DNA of 64,000 nt, from contig JAVHZZ010000009.1 of NCBI GenBank assembly GCA_036250195.1, positions 42,003,824-42,067,823 on the forward strand, read 5' to 3'. The position numbers were made by a program, and so were the translations under genes. The notes beneath the pieces were generated by a model. The model saw only the letters and a program-made list of their open reading frames with translations, made no database searches and had not been told where the DNA came from. The stretch is from Mixophyes australis (taxonomy: Eukaryota; Chordata; Amphibia; Anura; Limnodynastidae). Shown piece after piece: positions 1-10,715 of the stretch; the stretch's first letter is position 1, and each line of letters begins with the position of its first letter.

Positions 1-38
1 AAAGATTTACCTATTTTTTACTAACGATTGGCACCCAT

Positions 39-243
39 GACCACTATTATTACTATTAACCTTGATGTAGCGCCAACAAATTTCACAGCACTTTATAGAG
101 AATGTTTAGTCATTCACATCAGTCTCTGCCCTAGTGTAGATTACAGTGTAAACTCTCTACTGCAAAAACTAGACTGGATTTCACCCAATGCCAATTAACC
201 TATCAGTATATTTGTATATTTTTTGGACTGTGGAAGGAAACCT
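39..243 (-). repeat. Truncated SINE-like repeat (3' tail part), reverse orientation
   Basis: The stretch reads as a diverged reverse-complement copy of the repeat seen intact at 48624-48976. It shares the order of an ATT/CAT trinucleotide tail, a 'tagcgccaacaaatt' block, a 'cagcactttatagagaa' block, the 'cattcacatcagt' block and the 'ggaaggaaacc' block. The tRNA-like head is missing. It has no coding capacity. It is assigned by similarity to other copies in this window only. Confidence 0.6.
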
Positions 244-344
244 CTCCTCCAGGAGATCTGGGAGTAGAGATCATGTGATAGGGGGTAGGAGGGGGCATGG
301 TAACACAACAATTTCTTCACCATAGCCCTGTCCCCTGCTTGAAA

Positions 345-533
345 TTGCCAAAAATCACGGCATTTCATAGCAAGGGGTGGGGATTAATGACGCAAAGCGA
401 AATCACTTCATTAAGTCCCGCCTCCATCATCTCCGGGAGGATGCCAACTCTACCGGGAAGTGTCAGAGGGAGAGAGAGTGAAGGGGCGAAATTCGAGAGC
501 CTCTCAGAAATTCCGGGAGAGTAGACAAGTATG
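345..533 (+). mobile_element. Truncated CATACTTGCC-family MITE (right end)
   Basis: The right end 'ttccgggagagtagacaag' followed by 'tatg' matches the terminal inverted repeat of the better preserved copies at 56428-56661 and 61609-61853. The interior shares their CCGGGAG motifs and the 'gccaaaaatc' block. The left terminus was not found, so no target duplication can be assigned. Short open frames here are by-products. Confidence 0.55.
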
Positions 534-816
534 ACATAAGGAGAACACATAAATTGCACACAAATAGTGCTTTGGTTAGATTTCAGCCAAAAGCCTAAAT
601 GCAGTGAGGAAGCAATGCTAATCATTGTACCACAGTGTCACCCATCCAAAGTAATTGTTATTGTGCTGGTGGTGAAAGGACATCATGATTGGTAAAAAAA
701 AAAAAAAAAACGAGAAGCAACAGATCAACCAAAGAGAAAGTTGCCATTTTTTTCAGCTGCTCATTGACAATACAGGTATATAAATAAATAGCTACCCTTT
801 ATGCAGATACCTGTGT

Positions 817-1012
817 CAGGGCCATCTTTTCCATTGGGCACAATGGGCAGGTGCCCGCGGGGCCCCACTGGCAAGGGGGCCCCATAGGCAGGGCTCTTAA
901 TTTGAATAAATAATCCTGCAAAAGAAAAAACCTGCAAAAAAAAACCTTAAAGGGTCACTGAGCAAGTACATCTATCTCTATCTCTATATATCTATATCTG
1001 TATCTCTGTACA

Positions 1013-1051
<39 letters not shown>

Positions 1052-1104
1052 GCCCCTGTGCACTGCTTTGCCCGGGGGCCCATAATGTTGTTAAGATGGG
1101 CGTG
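817..1104. mobile_element. hAT-type MITE with 8-bp TSD (family A, copy 1)
   Basis: The element starts with CAGGGCCATCTTTTCC and ends near 'ttaagatgggcgtg', a decayed inverted match to that start. It is flanked by an exact 8-bp duplication ACCTGTGT at 809-816 and 1105-1112, the TSD length of hAT transposons. The ends are unusually G/C rich (GGGGCCCC, GCCCGGGGGCCC). The interior is AT rich with a (TA)n microsatellite at about 1016-1048. It is non-coding. A second copy in opposite orientation lies at 51899-52445. Confidence 0.85.
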
Positions 1105-1112
1105 ACCTGTGT

Positions 1113-3283
1113 ATAACTACACTTGCCATTGTTCAAACCACGTTGAAATCCAAACTATAGACAAAAACCTATATATAAATTTGTCTTTATCTGCTTGCCA
1201 ATGCAGAAACGGGTTCTTACAGGACCAGCCAAGTTCAATTTTGCAGTGGAAGTGCAAGTTCTCTTCTCCCACAAGACACTTTTCAAAGAGAAAAAAAACA
1301 TCTGCATAGTATGCAGGTAGTTTGTGATGTACAGTTGGATTAGGCAATTTAACTTAGGATAACAAGACCACTTTAAAAGAAGAAAGTCTTAGTTGCGGTT
1401 TGTTTTTCATGCTGCAATGGGATTGCAAAATGGGTTATAACTAAAAACTAAATAAACAAATATTAGATACTCTTGAAACTAACAGTAACATTTTATTATG
1501 GTTCTTTCAAATCATCATGTCTTATTGCTGGTTTCTGTGCAAGCTTTACCTGCATACAGAAGAAGAGGTCTCTTGTAATGCATTCAACAGTGTGCAAATC
1601 AGACTGTACAATGTTCTGCAGGTCTCCAGTGAGAAAATTAAACTAATAATTTAGTAGTGCCAAAAGAAAAACAGGCTCTGTTAAGGAGAATCCGTGAGGC
1701 TGCAAGGTTCTGGTTGGTACAAGATTATAGAACTAATTCTACTTGCATCTTTGCCTGTGATAAATATCAAGGGAAAGCATGCTACAAGTATGGACATGTT
1801 CTAGATGAAAACTAAGCAGCTTGCACATCTTCCAGGAATAGCTACAGGTGCTCAGTGAAATGATTTTGCAGAACACAGATCTAGTAGATATATAAATTCA
1901 GTGGCACTCCTATAACTGCCTATCCTCTTTTATTCTTCAGTTCCAAAATGATGCTCTCTTGGCACATATACATCATTTTTCGACAAATAACTGTTCGAAA
2001 TCCACAAAACCAGATGCAATGATGTAAAAAAAAATGAGTGTTTCATTTTGCACTGCACCAGGCTTTCATAATTGACTTGTGTTGTGTATAAGCCCTATGA
2101 ATACTTCAGTCTTATGTACACGACTGTAATCATTGGTGTAGCACATACCTTATTATATGTGAATGTTTCCACATCAATACTAATATTCAAACTGCAAAAG
2201 ATACTTGGTGCTTGGCTGTTGAATATACTTATGGATTGCTCTAAGTGGTCATAGGACACTACACACCTTCCCCAAAACTTGTAGTGACCAGTGGAATTCA
2301 TCATCATGTAGTGCATTATGTTTTAAATATCCACTAAAGAATAAGAAAAGATATAAGAGACTACAAAATATATTCACATTAAAAAAACCTGTGATTTCGA
2401 CTTAAGATAGTAGTAGAGATGTTATGATTTAACTCACAGATCAGTATGTTACTATTATACATGTTTTTGCTAACCTCTTCCTGTAACATTTTATTGGGAT
2501 CTTCAGACTTTGTTTCCACTGTTCTCTTTTCAAAGCTGTAAAATGTGATCATTCTTATGGGTTCATTTTGTTTAAAGCTTGTATCACACCCTAGATCATT
2601 TAATTGATTTGTACAGACCCTGAGAACCAAGCAGTTGGTCCTTAAGAACTAGGAACATTGTCAAAAATAATATTCCCAATGAGAAATTGACAACTGTTTC
2701 TGGTGTAAGACAAATATTTTGCTAGAGACATACTTTTAGGATGGTATAGATGTTTAAGAAATTGTGTTTGTTCGCCTAGAGAAGGAAGATACCCCTCCTC
2801 ATTAGCCAAATTTCATATAAAGCTTGTAATACTTTACTATCAATGCTGTTTGTAATATTTATAACAACTGCCTTAGAATCATTTGCATGATCCAGCAGAA
2901 ACAACATCAAATTGTGATAGTTGGATGTTTGTTCCACTCACCCCTGCACTGTGGCATTTTTTTCTGACCCTTTACTGCACAAATGGCTCTCATTTTATGA
3001 CACAAAAACATTTCATTATCAGCCAATCATTAAATTGGAACTGAAGAGCTTTTAGCTCTTCTGACTCTGTAAAACCCACCAATGTACAAACAGATTGCTC
3101 TCTCCTGAGTTTGTAGTGAGAGTTACTTTGCCTTGACATACAAGAATAGGCAAATCAGGACAGACACCACCCTAGAGTGCCCTAGAGGCAACTAGAATGA
3201 TACACAACTAGCCTTAGTTTCAAAACCGTGACAATATGTTAACTACAAGTGAAGCAGATGGACGTTTATTAGTGCTAACTGTT
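1113..3283. other. Non-coding sequence, probable PAPPA intron
   Basis: This is AT-rich sequence with stop codons in all frames. I recognise no gene, RNA or named repeat here. Short open frames show no family resemblance and no coding character. Confidence 0.5.
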
Positions 3284-3688
3284 ATCATCATCATCAGCTG
3301 TTTATATAGTGCCACTAACTCCTCAGCGCTGTACAGAGAACTCACTCACATCAGTACCTGCCTATTTGGTGCTTACAGTCTAAATTCCCTAACATATATA
3401 CACACACACACAGACCGAGAGAGACTAAGGTCAATTTAGTAGCAACCAATTAACCTACTAGTATCATCATCAACATCATCAACATTTATTTATATAGCGC
3501 CAGCAGATTCCGTAGCGCTTTACTAGTATGGTTTTTTGGGGAGTGGGAGGAAACAGGAGCACCCAAATGAAACCCACACACGGGGAAAACATATAAACTC
3601 CACACAGATAAGGCCATTGTCAGGAATAAAACTCTTGACCTCAGTGCTATGAGGCAGAAGTGCTAACCACTAAACCACCATGCTGCCC
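3284..3688 (-). repeat. tRNA-related SINE-like repeat, near complete, reverse orientation
   Basis: This is a reverse-complement copy of the 48624-48976 element. It begins with a CATCATCATC tail and continues with 'atagtgccactaactcctc', the 'gtgcttacagtctaaattcc' block, a (CA)n run and the 'gtgggaggaaac' block. It ends in 'accactaaaccaccatgct', which is the complement of the tRNA-like A-box head. A 56-bp piece of a related repeat is nested at 3465-3520. Confidence 0.75.
3465..3520 (-). mobile_element. 56-bp nested SINE-tail insertion with 9-bp TSD
   Basis: The insert runs from the CATCATCAACATC tail through 'tatagcgccagcagattcc' to 'gtagcgctt'. It is flanked on both sides by TACTAGTAT (3456-3464 and 3521-3529). 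It interrupts the older SINE copy at 3284-3688, splitting its 'aacctactagtatg' block. The likely explanation is a severely 5'-truncated retroposition event. Confidence 0.7.
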
Positions 3689-4439
3689 AAAACTATTAGC
3701 ACCCTAAATAAACTAATAAAACTAAGAAACTGTTAGCACCCATTATAAATTAGAAGTCGTCTAAAATGTTCAATTGTCTTGCTTTATTTATTTTTTTATA
3801 TTTTTTATGTTTTTTTTCATTTATTTTTATTAAATTCTGATCTGTAGAGAACGCATATTGATTATTTGTCAAGAAAAAATAAAATATCTGTCTATGACAT
3901 ACTCTATCTCAAAACCTTCTATGTTATCCATCTTGTGGGTTTGATATCTGTAGCTGCATTCTCTTAAATCTACTTGGCTTCTAAAATGTTTTATACACTT
4001 TTTGCACTGTGTTTTTGTGACTTTGTATTTATAAGCCTTAGGGGTTTGGATAAGTGAAGCCAATTTTCAAAATGTTGTGATGTGTTGCTTTGCTTAGTAA
4101 TACATTTACCTGTATTACATTACCAAAAAATAATGTAAAAATATCTGAGTTCAAAAGAAGAGGAGGCTGGAGAATTGTGAGAACATGTCTTTAATGTATG
4201 GTAAATACCGAGAACCAAAAATGGCTGCCAGATATTTTTGGTTAGTCAGCACTTCCTGAATAGCAAGTGGATGGCAGTGATGTCACTTCTGCCAACCACA
4301 CATGACATACATCTACATCCTACCTTTTTAGAACAAAAATCAACAGGTGTGCGGTTGCAAAACAGTGTGACAGGTGTTGGATGTGAGAACAGTGTGTATA
4401 TGAAAATACACATGAACTGGTAATGCCGAAAGTTACATA
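3689..4439. other. Non-coding sequence, nothing recognised
   Basis: T-rich, intron-like sequence. Stops occur in every frame, and I recognise no repeat family. Confidence 0.5.
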
Positions 4440-4835
4440 ACAAAGTCCTGGAAAATACAATACATCCTTAGCCTGGTGCAAAGTGCTCTCCCACCGTGGT
4501 GCTTTTGGTAGGCCTGTTGGGCATAAACTCCTTGGAGAGCATAAGGGATTACAAACCACTGACCACGTAGAAGGATGCCCTCTGAGATAGTTAACTCATC
4601 CCAGAAAGCAACGAATGACATGAGGGCACAAGGCCAACCATGCAGGACGACATGCGGCAATCATTGTCATCCCTGAGTGTAACATCATGTAGCTCTTCCA
4701 TGCGCTGGGAGCAGAGGACATTAAACTCCATAACATCCATGTCATTGTCGGCATCAGGGACACCTGAGTTCGGAAGGTGAGGACGTGATAAAGCGTCAGC
4801 TACGTGGAGGTCCTTTCCACATTTGTACACCATTG
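4440..4835 (-). pseudogene. Ty3/Gypsy pol remnant (RNase H end to integrase zinc-binding region)
   Basis: The minus strand at about 4750-4833 encodes GKDLHVADALSRPHL, the conserved tail that follows RNase H in Ty3/Gypsy polyproteins. Downstream, in another frame, 4433-4620 encodes FWDELTISEGILLRGQWFVI, typical of the stretch that enters the integrase zinc-binding domain. The frame changes and stops show that it is dead. No LTR was seen nearby. The fragment differs from the larger chromovirus at 42727-47828. Confidence 0.8.
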
Positions 4836-5779
4836 AGATGTTACCTTAGAGGCAAACAAAGTCAATTCAGATTAAACTACAGCAAACAGCAGGGAAACCT
4901 GGAGCAGGCAAGACCTCACACTCTGACAATGATTGCTGCACAGAATGGGGTTTAAATAACTGAGAGGGTTTGTCATATGACAGGGATCACATGACTGAAA
5001 CCAGGAAATGATGCGAGAGATCACAGTACACAGTAAAAATGAACCAGGAAGTCAAGCCAGGAATCACATGACTGTAAACTCAGAGAATCAGAAAGTGCTA
5101 GCAGAGAATGCAGGCCTGCATGGAAACACTCAGCGCTGAGACTAGGAGGGGAAAAACAGATACTGGCACTGGCCTGTGACAAGGGGTTACTTATCTTGAG
5201 TGCCAAAAACAATATGTCCTTACATCCTCATCCTGCTTGACATTTCAGATCACCTACTAATTGTTGTCAAACCTCATAGTGACCTACATCTGCTACCTCA
5301 CACAAATGACAGGCTTAGCCTGCAGTGTTGGAAGAGGTGCTCATCCCTGCTCAGGGGTGGACCTATATTTTTTCTTAGGGGGACGATTTAGTGCTGCACC
5401 CCTCTTCTAGCAGGTTCAGGCTGTCTGTGGCAGCACAATATGTACATGTCCCTATCTACAGAGACCAGGCAGAGGATGCTTCCTGGCCGTACTTATTGTG
5501 TTTAAAAAACAATCAGAATGGCCGGGTAGAATTCTCTGCCTGCCTCTTAGCAGACAGGGATATGTCTATAGTGTGCGGCTGCAAACAGCCTGCGCCTGCA
5601 AGATGGGGGGCATTGCCTGTCTCTGCCCGTTTCTCTATTCCATCCACTCCCTTCCAACCTTTCAATTATCCATCCTTGAGTGGTCTTCTTCCCGGCAACC
5701 TATTTGCATCATTAATTTTTGTCTAACTTCACAGTCCCCCTACCCACATCTGTAATGGAGACCACTTACACAATTAAGG
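4836..5779. other. Non-coding sequence, moderately GC-richer than surroundings
   Basis: Open frames of 63-111 codons occur around 5391-5755 on the + strand. They overlap in different frames and resemble no family I know. The stretch may be an unidentified old repeat. Confidence 0.4.
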
Positions 5780-6210
5780 TTTTATCTAAAATTGAGTTTT
5801 GAAAATTGATTTTCGAAATTTAAAGCTATAGAAACACAGTACAGATGAACAACATTTTCAAACCTAGATAGAATAGAATAGAACGTTTGTCTCATTACGC
5901 ATTTTACCACAAACATTTTGCATATTTCGCAGACGGAATTTGTGCTTAAGTTTTCCAGTCCTACCTCAAAAACACCACATTGCATAATGATTTGACTGCT
6001 GTCATCCCGGTTTTATTCATAGACTATAAATTCTGGAAAATTCAAATTTACATATGCGAAATGCGAAATTGCTATTCCACAGAATAGAAAAGCAAAAGTG
6101 AAGCTTAAAGATTGTATCACCGGAACTTGGCACTTCTACAAAATGACTTGTTTGCTATGAAATTTGATTTGTGTGAAATCTCATCTCAGCATCGCTAATT
6201 TATAAAATAA
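5780..6210 (+). repeat. Unclassified interspersed repeat, copy 1
   Basis: The blocks 'tattcatagactataaat' and 'gattgtatcaccggaac' recur in the same order, orientation and approximate spacing at 61080-61390. The surrounding sequence is alignable but diverged. No terminal repeats, TSD or coding signal were identified. The limits given are approximate. Confidence 0.5.
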
Positions 6211-6689
6211 AGTTATTAAAGTATAGATTTTGTCTGGCATATACTAAAGAACTTAATATAAAGATGATGTGGCTGGACCTATCCATGTGTTGCAAGTACT
6301 GATTAATAGTGATGACAGTCACAAATGCATGCTAGAACATGTGTTTGTAATTAAGAGCAAATGTAAAAATGCATTTTATGTATAGTTGTCATTAAAAACA
6401 TCATGCCAAATATATTTCATGCTTGAAAAAAATGAAAATGAAAACTTTTTGTTAATGTATTTTTATTAATGATTATATTATAAAGGTGTTAATTTATTTA
6501 ATTTTTTTTTTTTCTTATTGGATTTTATATATACGTATGCATTGTGCATATCCTGCAGCATGTTGTGACTGTCTGCAAATGGCAAGTGCCATATAAGCAG
6601 AGCGTATTTATACCGGTATTCAACTAGAAACATGTCTTGTGATTCTCTTGAACACAGGCATACATGGGGTCAATTTCCATCCAATCTAA

Positions 6690-6741
6690 AAAAAAGGAAA
6701 AATTGCATTTACTTTGTATTCCTTGATGAATCAGGCCCTAT
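6690..6741 (-). repeat. Partial MITE end (AGGGCCTGATTCATCAAGG)
   Basis: The stretch ends in 'cttgatgaatcaggccct'. I associate this terminal motif with short non-autonomous DNA elements in frog genomes. A related 'actgggcctgactcatg' end is seen at about 32210. Only one end is visible, so the assignment is tentative. Confidence 0.35.
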
Positions 6742-6814
6742 ATGTTTAAAGAAATATAATATATAATGTATATATGATAATGTATATAATTAGGAATGTA
6801 ATATAAAATATGTA

Positions 6815-9004
6815 TTAAGAAATGTGCTTAAATAAAAATACCTTACCCTTTAATGTAAAAGGGTTAAACAGTTCCCAGAAACAAAGTAAACTTCATGCGA
6901 CCCTTAAATATCATAGGGGAGACCTCATTTTCATACAGGAGACTCATTTTCTACATGACTCTCATCCCGAACTCCGTTCTAAACTATATCCCGACTCGTA
7001 CCATGTCTGTGATTACGCTAAAAAACAAGGGATCTCGATCTTATTGGCACGTCACCTCACATTTGAGCTCTACAATTCTCTCGCTGACAAAGACAGACAT
7101 TATCTCATTTTGATAGGTAAGCTAAATAACAAGCTCTGTACACTAGTAAACATTTATGCCCCTAAACAACATCAACACCGCTTCTTCACCAAACTAGATG
7201 CCCTACTGACTCGTTTTACACAGGGGGATCTTATCGTAGCGGGCAACTTTAACACTGTTCTGAACACCACCATCGACCGTTCTTCCCCGGTGGCCACTGT
7301 TCCGCTCTCAGCAGACCCACAGTCCACTAAATCCCTCCTCAGTCTCATTAAATCATAGCTTCTCCATGACTCCTGGAGAGTGAAGGAGCCGACTACATGC
7401 GATTATACATTTTATTCTTCTCCCCATGGGTCATACTCCCTAAATCTACAGGCGTTCCGGATCCACCCATTGACTTGGTCTGACCATGCTCCCTTTACAA
7501 TTGACATCTCCGACCTCTTACCCCGACCTCGTCTTAATGACTTCCTTCTTCACAATGCGAATATAGTTTCTCGGATTAAGACAAGACTGGAGGACAACTT
7601 TGAGCTAAATGATCTTCCAGAAGTTTCCAAAGCCACCTTATGGAGAGCGCACAAAGCGGTCTTGAGGGGACACTTGATCAGCATGGCCTCCAGACAGAAA
7701 AAAGAATACCATACCCGAACCAATGATCTCTCCATCCAACTTCAAACCCTGGAAACCCAGCATAAAGAGGCCCCTGACCCTGCAAACCTGACAGCCCTCC
7801 GGGAAACCAGAGCTAAGCTAAACCTCCTTCTCTCCCAAACAAGCGGCCACATGCCTTAAATGACTCCATCAGACTTTTTATGAAAAAGGAGACATAGCTG
7901 ACAAAATTCTTGCGTCACGCCTACGTACAGCTAGAACACATAGAAATATTATTGCTATCCATGATTCACATAACCAGTTAGCTCACGACTCCCGCTTCCT
8001 CCCCAACACTGAGAACTGCCTCCGCTCTGATCACTGACTTTCTTGCCAAAACCAGGTTACCTAAATTATCTCACCAAGCCCTCTCACTTCTTAATGAAGA
8101 GATCTCGACAGACGAGATCCATCGAGCCATCAATCGACAAAAAAGTGGTAAATCCCCAGGCTCTGATGGCTTCACGGCCGCATACTGCAAGAAATGTTCT
8201 GATCTGTTGGCCCCTCATCTCATATCCCTTTATAACAACACTCACCAAGGTGGCCCTCTCCCATCAGAGATGCTGGAGGCTAAAATTGTAGTTATCCCTA
8301 AAGACGTTAAAGACCTGCTCCATGGTGCTAGCTATAGGCCAATCTCTCTCCTCAATCTTGATTTGAAAATGTATGCCAAAATCCTTGCATACCATCTAAA
8401 TACTTTCCTCCCTTCTCTGATCCATTATGACCAAGTAGGGTTTATCCCGGGGCACCAGGCGAGGGACAATACCAGACGTGCCATTGACATCATCCACATT
8501 ACAAATTCCAGGAGATCCCCAACTATTATGCTCTCTCTAGATGCTGAAAAAGCATTTGACAGGATCTCTTGGGACTTTATGAAAGCGGCTCTTGAGTAAT
8601 TCGGGTTCGCTGGCGACTCCCTCACTGGCGTCCTAGCATTATACACCACCCCTACTGCTAAAGTCCTGATTAATGGCACTCCCTAATTCAACCCCTGGCT
8701 TCCCAAATTAGGTCTAACCCTAGCATACAGGGTGTCAAGGTGGGTAATACCTACTCCAAGATCTCACTCTTTGCAGATGATATCCTCCTATCGCTTACCC
8801 AACCTGGGATCTCCTTACCCAACCTATATGCCATCCTTCAGAACTGCAGAGATGTTTTGGGCTATAAGATAAACTACACCAAGCCAGAGTACATGCTGCT
8901 TCACGTCTCCCCTCGGGACACGAAACTCCTCCGGACTAACTTTAATTTCAAATGGCAGAACAGGAAGATTAAGTACCTGGGCCTTTTCCTCAATTCCCAT
9001 GCTG
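6815..9004 (+). pseudogene. L1-type LINE ORF2 remnant (endonuclease and reverse transcriptase)
   Basis: An apurinic-type endonuclease is readable from about 6840 (FNVKGLNSSQKQSKL, then IQETHF). It continues to AGNFNTVL near 7240, where families usually have GDFN, and to TWSDHAPFTIDI near 7475. RT motifs follow: YRPISLLNLDLKMYAKIL at about 8334, DQVGFIPG at about 8430, LSLDAEKAFDRISW at about 8530, and LFADDILLSL at about 8768. Stops at 7357, 7858 and 8597 and several frameshifts break it. The block that normally carries the GTRQGCPLSP motif, between about 8700 and 8735, is deleted. ORF1 and the 5' region are absent. The L1 match ends near 9004, where hAT sequence begins. Confidence 0.85.
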
Positions 9005-9324
9005 TCAGTTGGATTGTAGACCCCTTTAAATGTGACATTGCTGTTGTACCAGAAGAGCCTCAAGGGTTGGCAGAGGCACTTCTTGAGCTTCGATGCAATA
9101 ATGAAGCACGTATTGCATTTGAAAACAAAGCAGAACTGTCATATTTTTGGATGTTAACAGCTGCAAAGGCATTCAAAATTGCACATGAGGAGGCAGTCAA
9201 AAAGTTGCTGCCTTTTGCAATAACCTACCTTTGCGAACAAGGATTTTCCACTCTAACGAATATAAAAACAAAGCGGAGAAATCGATTGGACGCTGAAGAC
9301 TGTATCCAGATTGCTCTGACATGA
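8740..9324 (+). CDS. In-frame chimeric ORF: L1 RT palm segment fused to hAT transposase C-terminus
   Basis: This 194-codon open frame opens inside the RT domain, with ADDILLS near residue 12 and KIKYLGLFLNSH near residue 76. At about residue 90 (SWIVDPFKCD) it passes without a frame break into a hAT transposase C-terminal region that ends at 9324. Each half is a partial domain, so enzymatic activity is very unlikely. It is probably an accidental readthrough at a nested-insertion junction. It is listed because it is intact across the joint. No promoter or splice evidence was identified. Confidence 0.45.
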   Translation: MGNTYSKISLFADDILLSLTQPGISLPNLYAILQNCRDVLGYKINYTKPEYMLLHVSPRDTKLLRTNFNFKWQNRKIKYLGLFLNSHAVSWIVDPFKCDIAVVPEEPQGLAEALLELRCNNEARIAFENKAELSYFWMLTAAKAFKIAHEEAVKKLLPFAITYLCEQGFSTLTNIKTKRRNRLDAEDCIQIALT

Positions 9325-9361
9325 AAATGCCCCAATATTGATGCTCTCGTGTCAAAAATGT
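9005..9361 (+). pseudogene. hAT transposase C-terminal (dimerisation) fragment
   Basis: The translation shows the classic hAT C-terminal signature: FWMLTAAKAFKIAHEEAVKK, then LLPFAITYLCEQGFSTLTNI and KTKRRNRLDAEDCIQIALT. A TGA at 9322-9324 interrupts it, but the same frame continues with CPNIDALVSKM up to 9361, so the stop is a disabling mutation. The resemblance is to the ZBED/FAM200-like group of hAT proteins. No BED finger, catalytic domain or terminal inverted repeat is present. It abuts the L1 remnant directly upstream. Confidence 0.85.
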
Positions 9362-10239
9362 AGCAACATCATTTCTCCAAAACCTGAAGTTTTGAAGTTG
9401 AAGCTTTCAAAGAAATTTTGAATAGATTCAATAAAATTTTGAATTCCAATAATTAATAATATATGATTTCCTTCCTTTCAAATCAAGGGGGTAACGTCGG
9501 CGTATCTAAATATATTTTGGGTAAAAGGTAAAAATTTTCCTGACCCCTGTTCTAAACTGTGTGGCAAGGATTCATCAAGCTATATTAAGTAAAGGACATT
9601 AAATATATCCCTCTGCACAAGCCCAGATTGTTAACAGATTGCCACCATCCCTGCTACTATGATAGCTCTAGTCATTCATTTCACAATGACATGTACCCAT
9701 CAACTTTATTGTGTATGAAATCCCTTGTGAATGGGCATTATATATACTGAGGTTGTTCTCTGCATAAAGTTCTTTCCCATAGCAATTAATCTTAGAAACC
9801 AGACTGAAGCAAAGCGGGACACAAAACATAGTAACATATTTTCCTGACCGCTTGCTGTGTGTAACTTTTGATTTTATGCATAACAGTTTCCCAGTGTTTC
9901 CACTTGCTTTTATATTTCTAAATTTCTGGTAAAAATGGGCAGTATAAAAATAACTATATTATGATATTTACCTAGGTATACTCCCCCTTCTCAAATCCTT
10001 TAGCAAGAGTGAACTTCTCTAACTCTGCTCCTTGAAATTATGGGGTGTACTAGCAGTAGGGCAAAGAAGCCGTTCAGTGTCACTGATTGAGGTTATCATA
10101 GTAAAGATCAACAGAGGAACGGAATTGAAATTGTGGCAATCTCTTTTTGACGCTATATATTGCAAGTCTATTCCAGTAATTTAGCAACATCAATACACAT
10201 AGGATCTAGTAAATGAATTAAAGGTAATTATAATACAGC
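9362..10239. other. Non-coding sequence, nothing recognised
   Basis: AT-rich, without open frames above background. It may contain the decayed 3' flank of the hAT fragment. Confidence 0.45.
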
Positions 10240-10715
10240 AGGCAGAAAGCTATCAGATCAATCTGCTTAGTGATAATAAATCACAAGTTGCAATCCACTT
10301 TATAAAGATACATAAGAGACCAGTGGGCGGAAAGGCTAAACAGTTGCATAAACTGGCTTTTGAGCTACATTGTAGCAGTACTGTATCAATTCAGGACAAC
10401 CATCAATTGAGATATATACTGTGATACATTTAGGAATCAGTTTATGATCCAGATGTAATTACAAAATTAGAGGCAGAAGATTTATTGGAATAATCAGTTT
10501 ATTAGCCAAATGTAACTGCAACATTGGAGCCAAAAGCTTATCTAATTAATTTACCTAATTTTTGTAAATTGCAAAATTGCAATTCACTTTATAAAATAAG
10601 GGCCATATTAGACCTGTAAAGAAAAAGCTATTTAGCTGCATAAATTGGCTTCTAAACTACATACTAAAATTACTGTATCAGTTCAGTATAATTATTAAGA
10701 CATATATTAGGATAG
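10240..10715. repeat. Diverged two-copy tandem duplication (~290-bp period)
   Basis: The series 'gcaatccactttataaa', 'agttgcataaactggctt', 'tactgtatcaattcag' in 10290-10400 recurs as 'gcaattcactttataaa', 'agctgcataaattggctt', 'tactgtatcagttcag' in 10579-10690. The second copy is offset by about 290 bp. A shorter internal repetition (GATCCAGATGTAATTAC versus AGCCAAATGTAACTGC) lies between them. The parent element is not identified. Confidence 0.65.

Noticed and set aside
5391..5755. 111- and 85-codon frames
   Set aside because: Two different frames over the same bases and no similarity to known proteins.
8597..8680. Stop codon at 8597 as a true ORF2 end
   Set aside because: RT motif sequence continues in the same orientation beyond it, so the stop is a mutation.
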